Shown here one piece after another: positions 34,142 through 42,149 of a DNA stretch of 64,000 nucleotides. Below the pieces are notes generated by a model. The model had not been told where the DNA came from, ran no database searches, and saw only the letters and a program-made list of their open reading frames with translations. Position 1 is the first letter of the stretch, and each line of letters starts with the position of its first letter. The DNA is from Kluyvera sp040932435 (lineage in GTDB: Bacteria > Pseudomonadota > Gammaproteobacteria > Enterobacterales > Enterobacteriaceae), in the NCBI RefSeq assembly GCF_040932435.1, contig NZ_JBFQGA010000001.1, positions 186,001-250,000 on the forward strand, in the 5' to 3' direction. Both the position numbers and the translations under genes were made by a program.

Positions 34142-36037
34142 ATGACGCAATCTTCTTATAACGCTGATGCCATTGAGGTACTCACCGGGCTTGAGCCGGT
34201 TCGCCGCCGCCCGGGGATGTATACAGATACCACACGTCCTAACCACATGGGTCAGGAAGTGATTGATAACAGCGTGGATGAAGCGCTGGCCGGGCACGCC
34301 AAGCGTGTCGAGGTGATCCTTCATGCCGATCAGTCGCTGGAAGTTATTGATGACGGTCGCGGCATGCCCGTCGACATTCACCCGGAAGAGGGTGTACCGG
34401 CGATTGAGCTGATCCTTTGTCGTTTGCATGCGGGGGGCAAGTTTTCGAATAAAAACTACCAGTTCTCCGGCGGCCTGCACGGCGTAGGGATCTCGGTGGT
34501 TAACGCCCTGTCAAAACGCGTGGAAGTTAACGTGCGCCGCGACGGTCAGATTTACAGCATCGCCTTTGAACACGGCGAAAAGGTTGAAGAACTGCATGTT
34601 TCCGGCACCTGCGGCAAACGCAACACCGGGACCAGCGTTCACTTCTGGCCTGACGAGAGCTTCTTCGATAGCCCACGTTTCTCAGCTTCCCGCTTAAGCC
34701 ATCTGCTGAAAGCCAAAGCGGTACTCTGCCCGGGCGTGGAAATTGTCTTTAAAGACAAAGTGAATGATACCGAACAGACCTGGCGCTACGCCGACGGCCT
34801 GACCGATTATCTGAGCGAAGCGGTTAACGGCCTGCCGTTGCTGCCGGAAAAACCGTTTGTCGGTAATTTCTCTGGCGACACTGAAGCGGTCGATTGGGCG
34901 CTGCTGTGGCTGCCGGAAGGTGGCGAGCTGCTGACTGAAAGCTACGTCAACCTGATCCCAACCATGCAGGGCGGCACCCACGTGAACGGCCTGCGTCAAG
35001 GGCTGCTCGACGCCATGCGCGAGTTCTGCGAATACCGCAATATTCTGCCGCGTGGCGTGAAGCTGTCGGCGGAAGATATCTGGGATCGCTGCGCCTACGT
35101 GCTTTCCGTGAAGATGCAGGACCCGCAGTTTGCCGGGCAAACCAAAGAGCGTCTCTCTTCGCGTCAGTGTGCGGCCTTTGTTTCCGGCGTGGTAAAAGAT
35201 GCCTTCAGCCTGTGGCTAAACCAGAACGTTCAGTCAGCTGAGCTGCTTGCGGAAATGGCGATTTCCAGCGCCCAGCGTCGTCTGCGCGCCGCCAAAAAAG
35301 TGGTGCGTAAAAAGCTCACCAGCGGCCCGGCGCTGCCCGGCAAGCTGGCAGACTGCACCGCGCAGGACCTGGCCCGTACCGAACTGTTCTTAGTTGAAGG
35401 TGACTCGGCGGGTGGCTCTGCGAAACAGGCTCGTGATCGTGAATACCAGGCGATCATGCCGCTGAAGGGTAAGATCCTCAATACTTGGGAAGTCTCTTCT
35501 GATGAAGTGCTGGCGTCGCAGGAAGTGCACGATATTTCCGTGGCGATCGGTATCGATCCTGACAGCGCCGATCTCAGCCAGCTGCGTTACGGCAAGATCT
35601 GTATCCTCGCGGATGCCGACTCCGATGGTTTACACATTGCGACCCTGCTGTGTGCGCTGTTTGTGAAACACTTCCGCGCGCTGGTAAAAGAAGGCCACGT
35701 TTATGTGGCGCTGCCGCCGCTTTATCGTATCGATCTGGGCAAAGAGGTTTACTACGCCCTGACCGAAGAGGAAAAAGCGGGTGTGCTGGAGCAGTTAAAG
35801 CGCAAGAAGGGCAAACCGAACGTTCAGCGCTTTAAAGGTCTGGGTGAGATGAATCCCCTGCAGCTGCGTGAAACGACACTCGATCCTAACACCCGCCGCT
35901 TGGTGCAGCTTTTCATCACCGATGAAGATGAAAATCAAACCAATGCGATGATGGATATGCTGCTGGCCAAGAAACGCTCGGAAGACCGTCGCAACTGGCT
36001 GCAGGAAAAAGGCGACTTGGCGGATATCGAAGGCTGA
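34142..36037 (+). CDS. parE: DNA topoisomerase IV subunit B
   Basis: Protein of 631 aa (E. coli 630). GHKL ATPase: DNSVDEALAGHAK, VIDDGRGMPVDIHPEEG, GGLHGVGISVVNALS. Transducer domain, then TOPRIM with LVEGDSAGGSAKQARDREYQ (about 415-435, the quinolone region) and DADSDGLHIATLL. With ParC it decatenates daughter chromosomes. I see no unusual substitution in the quinolone region. Last gene of the nudF-parE run. Confidence 0.98.
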   Translation: MTQSSYNADAIEVLTGLEPVRRRPGMYTDTTRPNHMGQEVIDNSVDEALAGHAKRVEVILHADQSLEVIDDGRGMPVDIHPEEGVPAIELILCRLHAGGKFSNKNYQFSGGLHGVGISVVNALSKRVEVNVRRDGQIYSIAFEHGEKVEELHVSGTCGKRNTGTSVHFWPDESFFDSPRFSASRLSHLLKAKAVLCPGVEIVFKDKVNDTEQTWRYADGLTDYLSEAVNGLPLLPEKPFVGNFSGDTEAVDWALLWLPEGGELLTESYVNLIPTMQGGTHVNGLRQGLLDAMREFCEYRNILPRGVKLSAEDIWDRCAYVLSVKMQDPQFAGQTKERLSSRQCAAFVSGVVKDAFSLWLNQNVQSAELLAEMAISSAQRRLRAAKKVVRKKLTSGPALPGKLADCTAQDLARTELFLVEGDSAGGSAKQARDREYQAIMPLKGKILNTWEVSSDEVLASQEVHDISVAIGIDPDSADLSQLRYGKICILADADSDGLHIATLLCALFVKHFRALVKEGHVYVALPPLYRIDLGKEVYYALTEEEKAGVLEQLKRKKGKPNVQRFKGLGEMNPLQLRETTLDPNTRRLVQLFITDEDENQTNAMMDMLLAKKRSEDRRNWLQEKGDLADIEG

Positions 36038-36062
36038 TACGCTAAACTTATCCGACATGATG

Positions 36063-36090
36063 AAAAGGAGACGCTTGCGTCTCCTTTTTT
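36063..36090 (+). terminator. Terminator after parE
   Basis: Stem AAAAGGAGACGC / GCGTCTCCTTTT with a TT loop and TTTTTT tail. Confidence 0.9.
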
Positions 36091-36337
36091 ATTACCCGCA
36101 ACACCCTTTTGCACATCTTGCCAGCGTTCTTACGGGCAAATGAATCGATTCAATTCTAATTTCTACGCATACTGAAATGCCATTTTAAAATTTGGTATGA
36201 CAGGTCACATTTTAGTTGTATGACTTCTTGCATATTCATTCGCGGGATATAAAACATACTTCTGAACATGGACGTCAATCTGTGCTGGCAATTGATTCGC
36301 ATAGTGAATTTTATCTTTCATCAACAGAGAATCGTCT
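36091..36337. other. Upstream region of the TRAP transporter operon
   Basis: About 250 AT-rich bases at the left edge of the accessory locus. A perfect CRP half-site GGTCACATTTT is at 36203-36213; its partner half (GGTAT) is poor, so the 22-mer at 36191-36212 is only a candidate CRP site. I find no confident -35/-10 pair. No ribosome-like motif is strong before dctP (CAACAGAGAATC). Confidence 0.35.
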
Positions 36338-37315
36338 ATGTTAAGAACAAAACTGGCAGTAAGCGTTTTATCTTTATCGTTACTGATGGGGTCTGCGGCC
36401 GTGATGGCAAAAACGGTGTTCATTGCTTCCGATGTGCACCCGGCTGATTATCCGACGACCGCAGCGGTTATCCATATGGGTGAAAAACTCAGCGCGCAAA
36501 CGGATGGGCGGCTTTCCATCCGGATGTTCCCAAGCGGGCAGATGGGCGATGAAAGTACAACGCTGGAAAAAACACGCGCAGGGGCAATTGATATTCTGCG
36601 TGTCTCCATGGCGCCGGTCGGCGGCATTCTTCCTCAGGTTAGCGTATTCAACATGCCGTTTGTGTTCCGCGACGTCGATCATCAGCACAAAGTGCTGGAT
36701 GGAAACATAGGGACCAAGCTGGCGAAAGAGATCTCCGACAGCAACCTCGGCCTGGTATTCCTCGGATGGATGGATGCGGGCTCCCGCAGCCTGATCACCA
36801 AAAAACCGATCACCACTCTCGACGATCTGAAAGGGGTGAAAATCCGCCTGCAGAACAACCCGATTGGTCTGGATACCTTTAAAGCACTTGGCGCGAACCC
36901 TATTGTTCTGCCGGTTGGCGATGTATTTGCTAGCCTGCAAACCGGGGTTATCGACGCCGCAGAAAACAACGAACCTACCTTTGATACCGAAAACTACGTG
37001 GTGGCAGGAACCAAGTACTTCGATCTGACCGAGCATTTTATGATCCCAGAAGTGCTCGCCTTCTCGAAACGTAAATGGAGCAAACTCACGCCAGAAGATC
37101 AGGCTCTGATCGCCAAGCTGGCGAAAGAAGCGCAAGCGGAAGAGCGCGTGCTGTGGGCCGAATACGTTGAGAAATCCAAGCAGCGTCTGCAGAGCCAGGG
37201 CGTGAAATTCCTCCCGGTCGATAAAAAGCCGTTCGTCGACGCGACTGCGCCGGTACGTGAAAAATACGGTAAACAGTTCAGTGATTTAATGCAGGAAATT
37301 CAGGACACCAAATAA
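36338..37315 (+). CDS. TRAP transporter substrate-binding protein, DctP family
   Basis: Periplasmic solute receptor of 325 aa. Signal peptide at 1-24 (KLAVSVLSLSLLMGSAAVMA-K). DctP-fold features: MGEKLSAQTDGRLSIRMFPSGQMG, RAGAIDIL, and the conserved carboxylate-binding Arg170 in LKGVKIRLQNNP. The late element LQTGVIDAAENNEPTF (about 200-215) is also typical. The Arg means the ligand carries a carboxylate, as expected for uronates or sugar acids, many of which are ligands of this subfamily. First gene of the P-Q-M set. A strong hairpin follows it. Substrate not defined by sequence. Confidence 0.9.
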   Translation: MLRTKLAVSVLSLSLLMGSAAVMAKTVFIASDVHPADYPTTAAVIHMGEKLSAQTDGRLSIRMFPSGQMGDESTTLEKTRAGAIDILRVSMAPVGGILPQVSVFNMPFVFRDVDHQHKVLDGNIGTKLAKEISDSNLGLVFLGWMDAGSRSLITKKPITTLDDLKGVKIRLQNNPIGLDTFKALGANPIVLPVGDVFASLQTGVIDAAENNEPTFDTENYVVAGTKYFDLTEHFMIPEVLAFSKRKWSKLTPEDQALIAKLAKEAQAEERVLWAEYVEKSKQRLQSQGVKFLPVDKKPFVDATAPVREKYGKQFSDLMQEIQDTK

Positions 37316-37324
37316 TGCGCATTG

Positions 37325-37352
37325 GGGCGGGCTGGCTGCGTCCAGTCTGCCC
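37325..37352 (+). other. Intercistronic hairpin between the TRAP receptor and small-subunit genes
   Basis: Arms GGGCGGGCTGG and CCAGTCTGCCC pair over 11 bp (two G-U) around a 6-base loop. No T-run follows. Such hairpins behind binding-protein genes stabilise the upstream mRNA, giving more receptor than membrane subunits. Confidence 0.6.
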
Positions 37353-37372
37353 GATTTGAGCTGGAGATAAAG

Positions 37373-37921
37373 ATGAAAAATTTCTATGTCCTGGTCATGG
37401 ATGGCGTATATCGGATTTGCATTTGGCTATCAGGGATTAGCCTGTTGTTTATGACGTTTATTTATCTGGTGGGGATCTACGCCCGCTTTCGCCCTGACTT
37501 TCCCGCGTGGCTTGGCTTTTTACCGCACGCGTCAACCAGTTGGCCCGAGCCGCTGTCGCAGATTTGCATGATCACGTTTTCCTTCGTCGGCGCTGCAGCC
37601 GCGTACCGCGCAGGAAGCCATATTGCCATTACCATGCTGGTCGATCATATCAACCCGGCGATGAAAAAGGCGCTGGCGGTATTTGTCGATCTGGCAATGC
37701 TGGCAACCTGCTTGTTTATTATCCACTGGGGAATTATTGGCTGTATGGATGCCTGGGAGGACGTGGTGCCATCGCTGCCGTTCCTGACTTCCGGTATCAC
37801 CCATATGCCGATTCCGATTGGCGCGTTCTTCACGCTGCTGTTCGTGGTGGAGAAACTACTGTGTGGTCCGCAAACGCACCGCGAGCTGGTGCAGTTTGGA
37901 TCGCCAAAAGTGGGTCACTAA
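37373..37921 (+). CDS. TRAP transporter small permease subunit, DctQ family
   Basis: Membrane protein of 182 aa with four predicted helices (for example IWLSGISLLFMTFIYLVGIY and ALAVFVDLAMLATCLFIIHW). The MITFSFVGAAAAYRAGSHI segment is typical of DctQ. I take the ATG at 37373, with GGAGATAAAG upstream; an ATG at 37322 lies within the hairpin. It joins the large permease to the receptor. 12 bases separate it from dctM. Confidence 0.88.
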   Translation: MKNFYVLVMDGVYRICIWLSGISLLFMTFIYLVGIYARFRPDFPAWLGFLPHASTSWPEPLSQICMITFSFVGAAAAYRAGSHIAITMLVDHINPAMKKALAVFVDLAMLATCLFIIHWGIIGCMDAWEDVVPSLPFLTSGITHMPIPIGAFFTLLFVVEKLLCGPQTHRELVQFGSPKVGH

Positions 37922-37933
37922 GGAAAGGTAATC

Positions 37934-39223
37934 ATGGACTTAACGCTGATTGTTTTTGTTGTGACCTTCGTGGTGTTGATGGCTGTCGGGATGCCGGTGG
38001 CGTACGCCGTTGGCCTGACCGCCGTGGTAGTGACGGCCTTCGCAGATTTCTCACTCGATGGCCTGATCATTACCATCTTCCACAGCACCGATAACGTCAA
38101 CCTGCTGACCATCCCGTTCTTTGTGTTCGCTGGGGCGATTATGGCTGAAGGCGGGATGGCGCGTAGGCTGGTGGATTTTGCCGGCCTGTTCGTCGGCTGG
38201 ATCCGCGGCGGCCTGTCGTTGGTGAATATCCTCGCGTCCACGCTGTTTGGTGCGATCTCCGGATCGTCTGTCGCGGATACCGCTTCTATCGGATCGGTGC
38301 TGATCCCCGAGATGGAGCGTAAAGGTTATCCGCGTTCCTTCGGCGCGGTGCTGACCGCCAGCGCCTCGGTACAGGCGATCCTTGTGCCGCCGAGTCACAA
38401 CTCGGTGCTGTTCGCGATCGTGGCAAACACCGCCGCGGTAACCATTCCGGCGATGTTCCTTGCCGGGATTATTCCCACGCTGGTGCTGTGCGTTACGCTA
38501 ATCGTTATGTGCCTGATTGCAGCGCGCAAAAATAACTACCCGAAAGAGGAGCGCGTTGAGCTTAAGCGGAAACTGAAAATTGCCTCAGATGCTATCTGGG
38601 GGCTGGTCACTATCGTGATTATCTCCGGCGGCATTCTGTCGGGCTTTTTCACCCCAACGGAATCCGGCGCCATTGCCTGTATCTGGGCGATGTTCGTCAC
38701 GTTCTTTGTCTATCGCGAATATAAACTCAAAGATTTCCCTAAGCTTATCCATCGCACGATCAAGACCGTCACCATGGTGATGGTGCTGATTGCCTTCGCC
38801 GCCGCCTTTGGCTCGGTGATGACGCTGGTGGGGCTGCCGCAGGAAATTTCTGCCGGGTTGCTGTCACTGTCGGACAACAAGTATGTCATTTTGTTGATTA
38901 TCAACATTATGCTGTTACTGCTAGGCTGTCTGATGGATATGGCGCCGCTGATTCTGATCCTCACGCCGATCCTGCTTCCGGTGGTGGTTGCGCTGGGCAT
39001 CGATCCGGTGCACTTTGGCATCATCATGATGATGAACCTCGGGATTGGCCTAATCACGCCGCCGGTTGGTTCCGTACTGTTCGTGGCGAGCGCCGTGAGC
39101 GGGCAGAAAATTGAGACCGTCGTGAAAGCGATGATCCCGTTCTACTGCGTGCTGTTCCTGGTGCTGATTGCCATTACTTACATCCCGACAATCTCGCTGT
39201 GGCTGCCGGGGCATTTTCGCTAA
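37934..39223 (+). CDS. TRAP transporter large permease subunit, DctM family
   Basis: Inner-membrane protein of 429 aa with about 12 helices; couples uptake to the Na+ gradient. Family motifs: GMPVAYAVGLTA, LTIPFFVFAGAIMAEGGMA, STLFGAISGSSVADTASIGS and GIIPTLVLC, with MNLGIGLITPPVGSVLFVASAVSG near the end. AAGGAAAGGTAATC precedes the ATG. The stop overlaps the end of the convergent regulator gene by 4 bases. Confidence 0.93.
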   Translation: MDLTLIVFVVTFVVLMAVGMPVAYAVGLTAVVVTAFADFSLDGLIITIFHSTDNVNLLTIPFFVFAGAIMAEGGMARRLVDFAGLFVGWIRGGLSLVNILASTLFGAISGSSVADTASIGSVLIPEMERKGYPRSFGAVLTASASVQAILVPPSHNSVLFAIVANTAAVTIPAMFLAGIIPTLVLCVTLIVMCLIAARKNNYPKEERVELKRKLKIASDAIWGLVTIVIISGGILSGFFTPTESGAIACIWAMFVTFFVYREYKLKDFPKLIHRTIKTVTMVMVLIAFAAAFGSVMTLVGLPQEISAGLLSLSDNKYVILLIINIMLLLLGCLMDMAPLILILTPILLPVVVALGIDPVHFGIIMMMNLGIGLITPPVGSVLFVASAVSGQKIETVVKAMIPFYCVLFLVLIAITYIPTISLWLPGHFR

Positions 39224-40077
39224 CCGCGCTGAATGTGATTTTTCCGATACTGCAAGGGGGTCTCGCCGATCCCCTTTTTAAATGAGCTAATAAAGTAGGT
39301 CACCTCGGCAAATCCTACCTGTCCGGCAATTTCATTGACCGGCAGGGCGCTGTGCAGCAGCAGTTCACAGGCGCGACGCAGGCGCAGCGTATTGAGATAA
39401 TCGTGAATATGTTCTCCGGTTTCGGCATGAAAGCGGCGCGACAGATAGCTGCGCGATTTTCCAAGCTCTGCTGCCAACGCATCGAGGCTGAACTTCTTCT
39501 GATAATTTTCTTCAATCCAGAACATCACCGGACTGGCGATACCCTGTGCGGTATCCGCCATTTTCTCCTGTACGGGCGGCAGCATGGTGAACAGCGTCAT
39601 CAGCATACAGGCGATCTGTTCGGTGCTTAGGGCCGAGCGCGTGGCGGCGTGGGTATACAGGCTGAACAGATGGTCGATATGCGGGTGAATATCCGCTAAA
39701 TCGGCAACAAATGCCGGGCGACCGCGAGCGGAAAGCGCCTGCAAACGGCGGTGATTTTCAGGGAAATGGCGGAAAAATGTAGCGATTGCATGCTGGTCAA
39801 CGTGAATGATGGTGCGGCGATAGCTGTCCTGCGCTTTCTCATCCACCATGACTTTATGCAGCGTAAACGGCGGGAAGAAAAAGAGCCTGCCGGGGCGCAT
39901 GGTGTACTGGCGATTATCGACAATCACCACGCCAAATCCCTCTTCGACATAGAGAATTTCCAGACACTGATGCCAGTGGTGGTAGCGCACGGTATTGGCA
40001 AAAAGTCGGCTGAATGACGCCACAGTGTCATTCAGTGTGATGAGCTCCAGATGTTCGGCATTCCAAGACGCAGTCAT
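39220..40077 (-). CDS. AraC-family transcriptional regulator of the oligosaccharide locus
   Basis: Protein of 285 aa. N-terminal cupin sensor domain (HHWHQCLEILYVEEGFGVVI, MRPGRLFFFPPFTLHKVMV) at about 30-90, C-terminal double helix-turn-helix (FSLDALAAELGKSRSYLSRR and LPVNEIAGQVGFAEVTYFIS, ending FKKGIGETPLQYRKNH). The layout resembles RhaR/MelR-type sugar regulators, so it is probably an activator responding to a pathway sugar. I take the ATG at 40077; a TTG at 40083 is possible. It lies convergent to dctM and divergent from the DUF2264 operon, so it likely controls both. Confidence 0.88.
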   Translation of the reverse strand: MTASWNAEHLELITLNDTVASFSRLFANTVRYHHWHQCLEILYVEEGFGVVIVDNRQYTMRPGRLFFFPPFTLHKVMVDEKAQDSYRRTIIHVDQHAIATFFRHFPENHRRLQALSARGRPAFVADLADIHPHIDHLFSLYTHAATRSALSTEQIACMLMTLFTMLPPVQEKMADTAQGIASPVMFWIEENYQKKFSLDALAAELGKSRSYLSRRFHAETGEHIHDYLNTLRLRRACELLLHSALPVNEIAGQVGFAEVTYFISSFKKGIGETPLQYRKNHIQRG

Positions 40078-40166
40078 GTGCAATAAATTTAAATTTTTAC
40101 CGGGTTAATCTTACTACTAAACCACTGTTTTAAATTTTATCAAGACGTGGTTCAGACAATACTATC

Positions 40167-40188
40167 AGTTGTGATCGGGTTAACATTT
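40167..40188 (+). promoter_or_regulatory. CRP site in the regulator/DUF2264 divergent region
   Basis: AGTTGTGATCGGGTTAACATTT matches the CRP consensus at 16 of 22 positions, with TGTGA complete and one mismatch in the other half. Its centre (40177.5) is about 42 bases upstream of the start predicted from the TATGCT -10 box, the class II activation position. Confidence 0.65.
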
Positions 40189-40207
40189 CTCTATCGGCTG
40201 GATTCTC

Positions 40208-40213
40208 TATGCT
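40208..40213 (+). promoter_or_regulatory. Candidate -10 box of the DUF2264-MFS-GH88 operon
   Basis: TATGCT with no recognisable -35 at 17 bp; predicted start near 40220. A CRP class II site covers the -35 position. The short distance to the ATG at 40230 favours the GTG at 40254 as start codon. Confidence 0.5.
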
Positions 40214-40253
40214 TTAGCCACTTTCGAGGATGGTTAAATTAGGGGTCAGGACA

Positions 40254-42065
40254 GTGGCTGAAATATCAAAAATATTGTCATCGCGTGAAGACGTCACGCA
40301 AACGTTGGTGACGATGCTGAGCGCTCTCGATAAACAATTTCCCGCAGACGTGGCGCAGTTCTCATTGGGTAAAACCTGTGCGCACTATTCCACGGATATA
40401 GCGGAGATGGAGGGTTTATCGAGAGCGCTTTGGGGCCTGTTTCCGCTGCTGGCGGGCGGAGCCGACGTGCCGTTTAGCGATAAATACATTACCGCGATAA
40501 AGCTTGGCACCGACCCGCAAAGCCCGTCTTACTGGGGCGAAACCGGGCCGTACGATCAGCGTCTGGTGGAGATGGCAGCCTATGGTTTGGGCCTGGCGCT
40601 GTTGCAGAATAAACTCACTGACGTATTCAGCGAGGCTGAGTTAGCCAACCTGCACCGCTGGCTTAACCAAATCACCGACGCCCAGATGCCGGACAGTAAC
40701 TGGAACTACTTTGCCATTATCGTTCAGCTCGGTTTTAAACGTGCGGGCCTGCCGTACGACCAGGCGGCAATCGATCGCCGCTTCGGCATGATGGAAGCCT
40801 ACTACCTTGGCGATGGCTGGTACTCAGATGGCCCTGGTCGGCCAAAAGATTACTATATCTCGATGGCGTTCCATTTCTATGGCCTGATTTACGCCACGTT
40901 GAACGCACATGACGACCCGACGCGTGCGGCGACGTTGCGCGAACGCGCCTGCTTGTTTGCCAAAGACTTCATCTATCTTTCCGCCGCCGACGGCGCATCG
41001 GTGCCTTTTGGCCGCAGCCTGACCTACCGCTTTGCGATGGTCGCTTTCTGGAGTGGCGTAGCCTTTGCTGGGCTGGACGTTTTCTCGCCAGGTGTGGTGA
41101 AGGGCATTATTCTGCGTCACCTGCGCTGGTGGCTGAAGCAACCGATTTTCGACCGTGATGGCATCTTAACGCTCGGATTTGCTTACCCGAATCTGGCGAT
41201 GTGTGAAGACTACAACGCACCGGGCTCACCGTACTGGGCGCTGAAAATGTTCCTGATTTTAGCGCTGCCGGCAGACCACGCTTTCTGGCTGGCCGAAGAA
41301 ATGCCGCTGCCGACGCTGTCAGCAACTCACGCGATTGTTCCGGCTCAGCAAATTTTGCAGCACAGCGAAAACTCACAGCACGTGGTCATGCTGACCTCTG
41401 GGCAGTTGGAGCTGAACAATTACGTCAACACCGAGGCCAAATACACCAAGTTTGCCTATTCCACCCGCTTTGGCTTCACCATCGAACGGGGGCGTTACGG
41501 TATCAAACATGCGGCCTGTGACTCGATGCTGCTGTTATCGGATAGCGACAACTACTGGCGTGGACGCCGCGAGTGCGAGTGCGTTGAAATGCTGGAGGGG
41601 GCAATTTATTCCCGCTGGCTGCCGTGGCACGACGTGCGGATTGAGACCTGGCTTATTCTGTGCGGCGATTGGCACGTGCGCGTACACCGTGTTAATACCG
41701 CACGGCGGCTACAGACCGTAGAAGGTGGCTTTGCCGTGATGAAGGCGGATGTCGAATCGCGTGCGCGGTGGAGCCGGGTGCGGGCGACCAACGGCGTCAG
41801 CATGATTGCCGATATTTCGCCTGTTGCCCGCCAGGGCGACAGCGTAGTCACACCACCTAACAGTAGCGTGATGTTTGCCGAGTGCGCGGTGATCCCAACC
41901 TTAACGGGCGAAATTGAACCCGGCGAACATTGGCTATGCTGCGCCGTCAACGCCAGCGGCGACGATAATGCGCTTCAGCCGGTATTGCCAACGCTGCTTA
42001 TTGAAAATAATACACTGCGCGTGACGGATAACACCTGTAGTAAAACCCTTGTGTTGCATATTTAA
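40254..42065 (+). CDS. DUF2264 family protein, putative cytoplasmic carbohydrate-active enzyme
   Basis: Protein of 603 aa from GTG 40254 (AGGGG 8 bases upstream), or 611 aa from ATG 40230, which has GAGG directly against it and is less likely. No signal peptide. The N-terminal half looks like an alpha-barrel typical of glycosidases and lyases: AEMEGLSRALWGLFPLLAGG, LPDSNWNYFA-type MPDSNWNYFAIIVQLGFKRAG, and GDGWYSDGPGRPKDYYIS (about 185-202). The C-terminal half is beta-rich (YGIKHAACDSMLLLSDSDNY, SRWLPWHDVRIETWL). This matches DUF2264 (PF10022). From memory, some relatives in gut Bacteroidetes have been placed in a beta-glucuronidase family, but I cannot confirm it. The first gene of an operon with a GH88 enzyme, so a uronoside hydrolase role is plausible. 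Confidence 0.8.
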   Translation: MAEISKILSSREDVTQTLVTMLSALDKQFPADVAQFSLGKTCAHYSTDIAEMEGLSRALWGLFPLLAGGADVPFSDKYITAIKLGTDPQSPSYWGETGPYDQRLVEMAAYGLGLALLQNKLTDVFSEAELANLHRWLNQITDAQMPDSNWNYFAIIVQLGFKRAGLPYDQAAIDRRFGMMEAYYLGDGWYSDGPGRPKDYYISMAFHFYGLIYATLNAHDDPTRAATLRERACLFAKDFIYLSAADGASVPFGRSLTYRFAMVAFWSGVAFAGLDVFSPGVVKGIILRHLRWWLKQPIFDRDGILTLGFAYPNLAMCEDYNAPGSPYWALKMFLILALPADHAFWLAEEMPLPTLSATHAIVPAQQILQHSENSQHVVMLTSGQLELNNYVNTEAKYTKFAYSTRFGFTIERGRYGIKHAACDSMLLLSDSDNYWRGRRECECVEMLEGAIYSRWLPWHDVRIETWLILCGDWHVRVHRVNTARRLQTVEGGFAVMKADVESRARWSRVRATNGVSMIADISPVARQGDSVVTPPNSSVMFAECAVIPTLTGEIEPGEHWLCCAVNASGDDNALQPVLPTLLIENNTLRVTDNTCSKTLVLHI

Positions 42066-42093
42066 AATAACGAAATAAATAAAAACCTCTGGC

Positions 42094-42120
42094 ACGCTCT
42101 GAAAGCAATATTCAGAGCGT
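42094..42120 (+). other. Intercistronic hairpin between the DUF2264 and symporter genes
   Basis: Perfect 10-bp stem ACGCTCTGAA / TTCAGAGCGT with a 7-base loop, no T-run. It lies 30-56 bases before the symporter ATG and probably tunes mRNA stability or translation in the operon. Confidence 0.55.
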
Positions 42121-42149
42121 ACACCCTACAACGTTTGGTCGAGGACCGT

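Noticed and set aside
36380..37135. Minus-strand open frame of 251 aa opposite the TRAP receptor gene
   Set aside because: The plus-strand protein has clear DctP features; the antisense frame has none.
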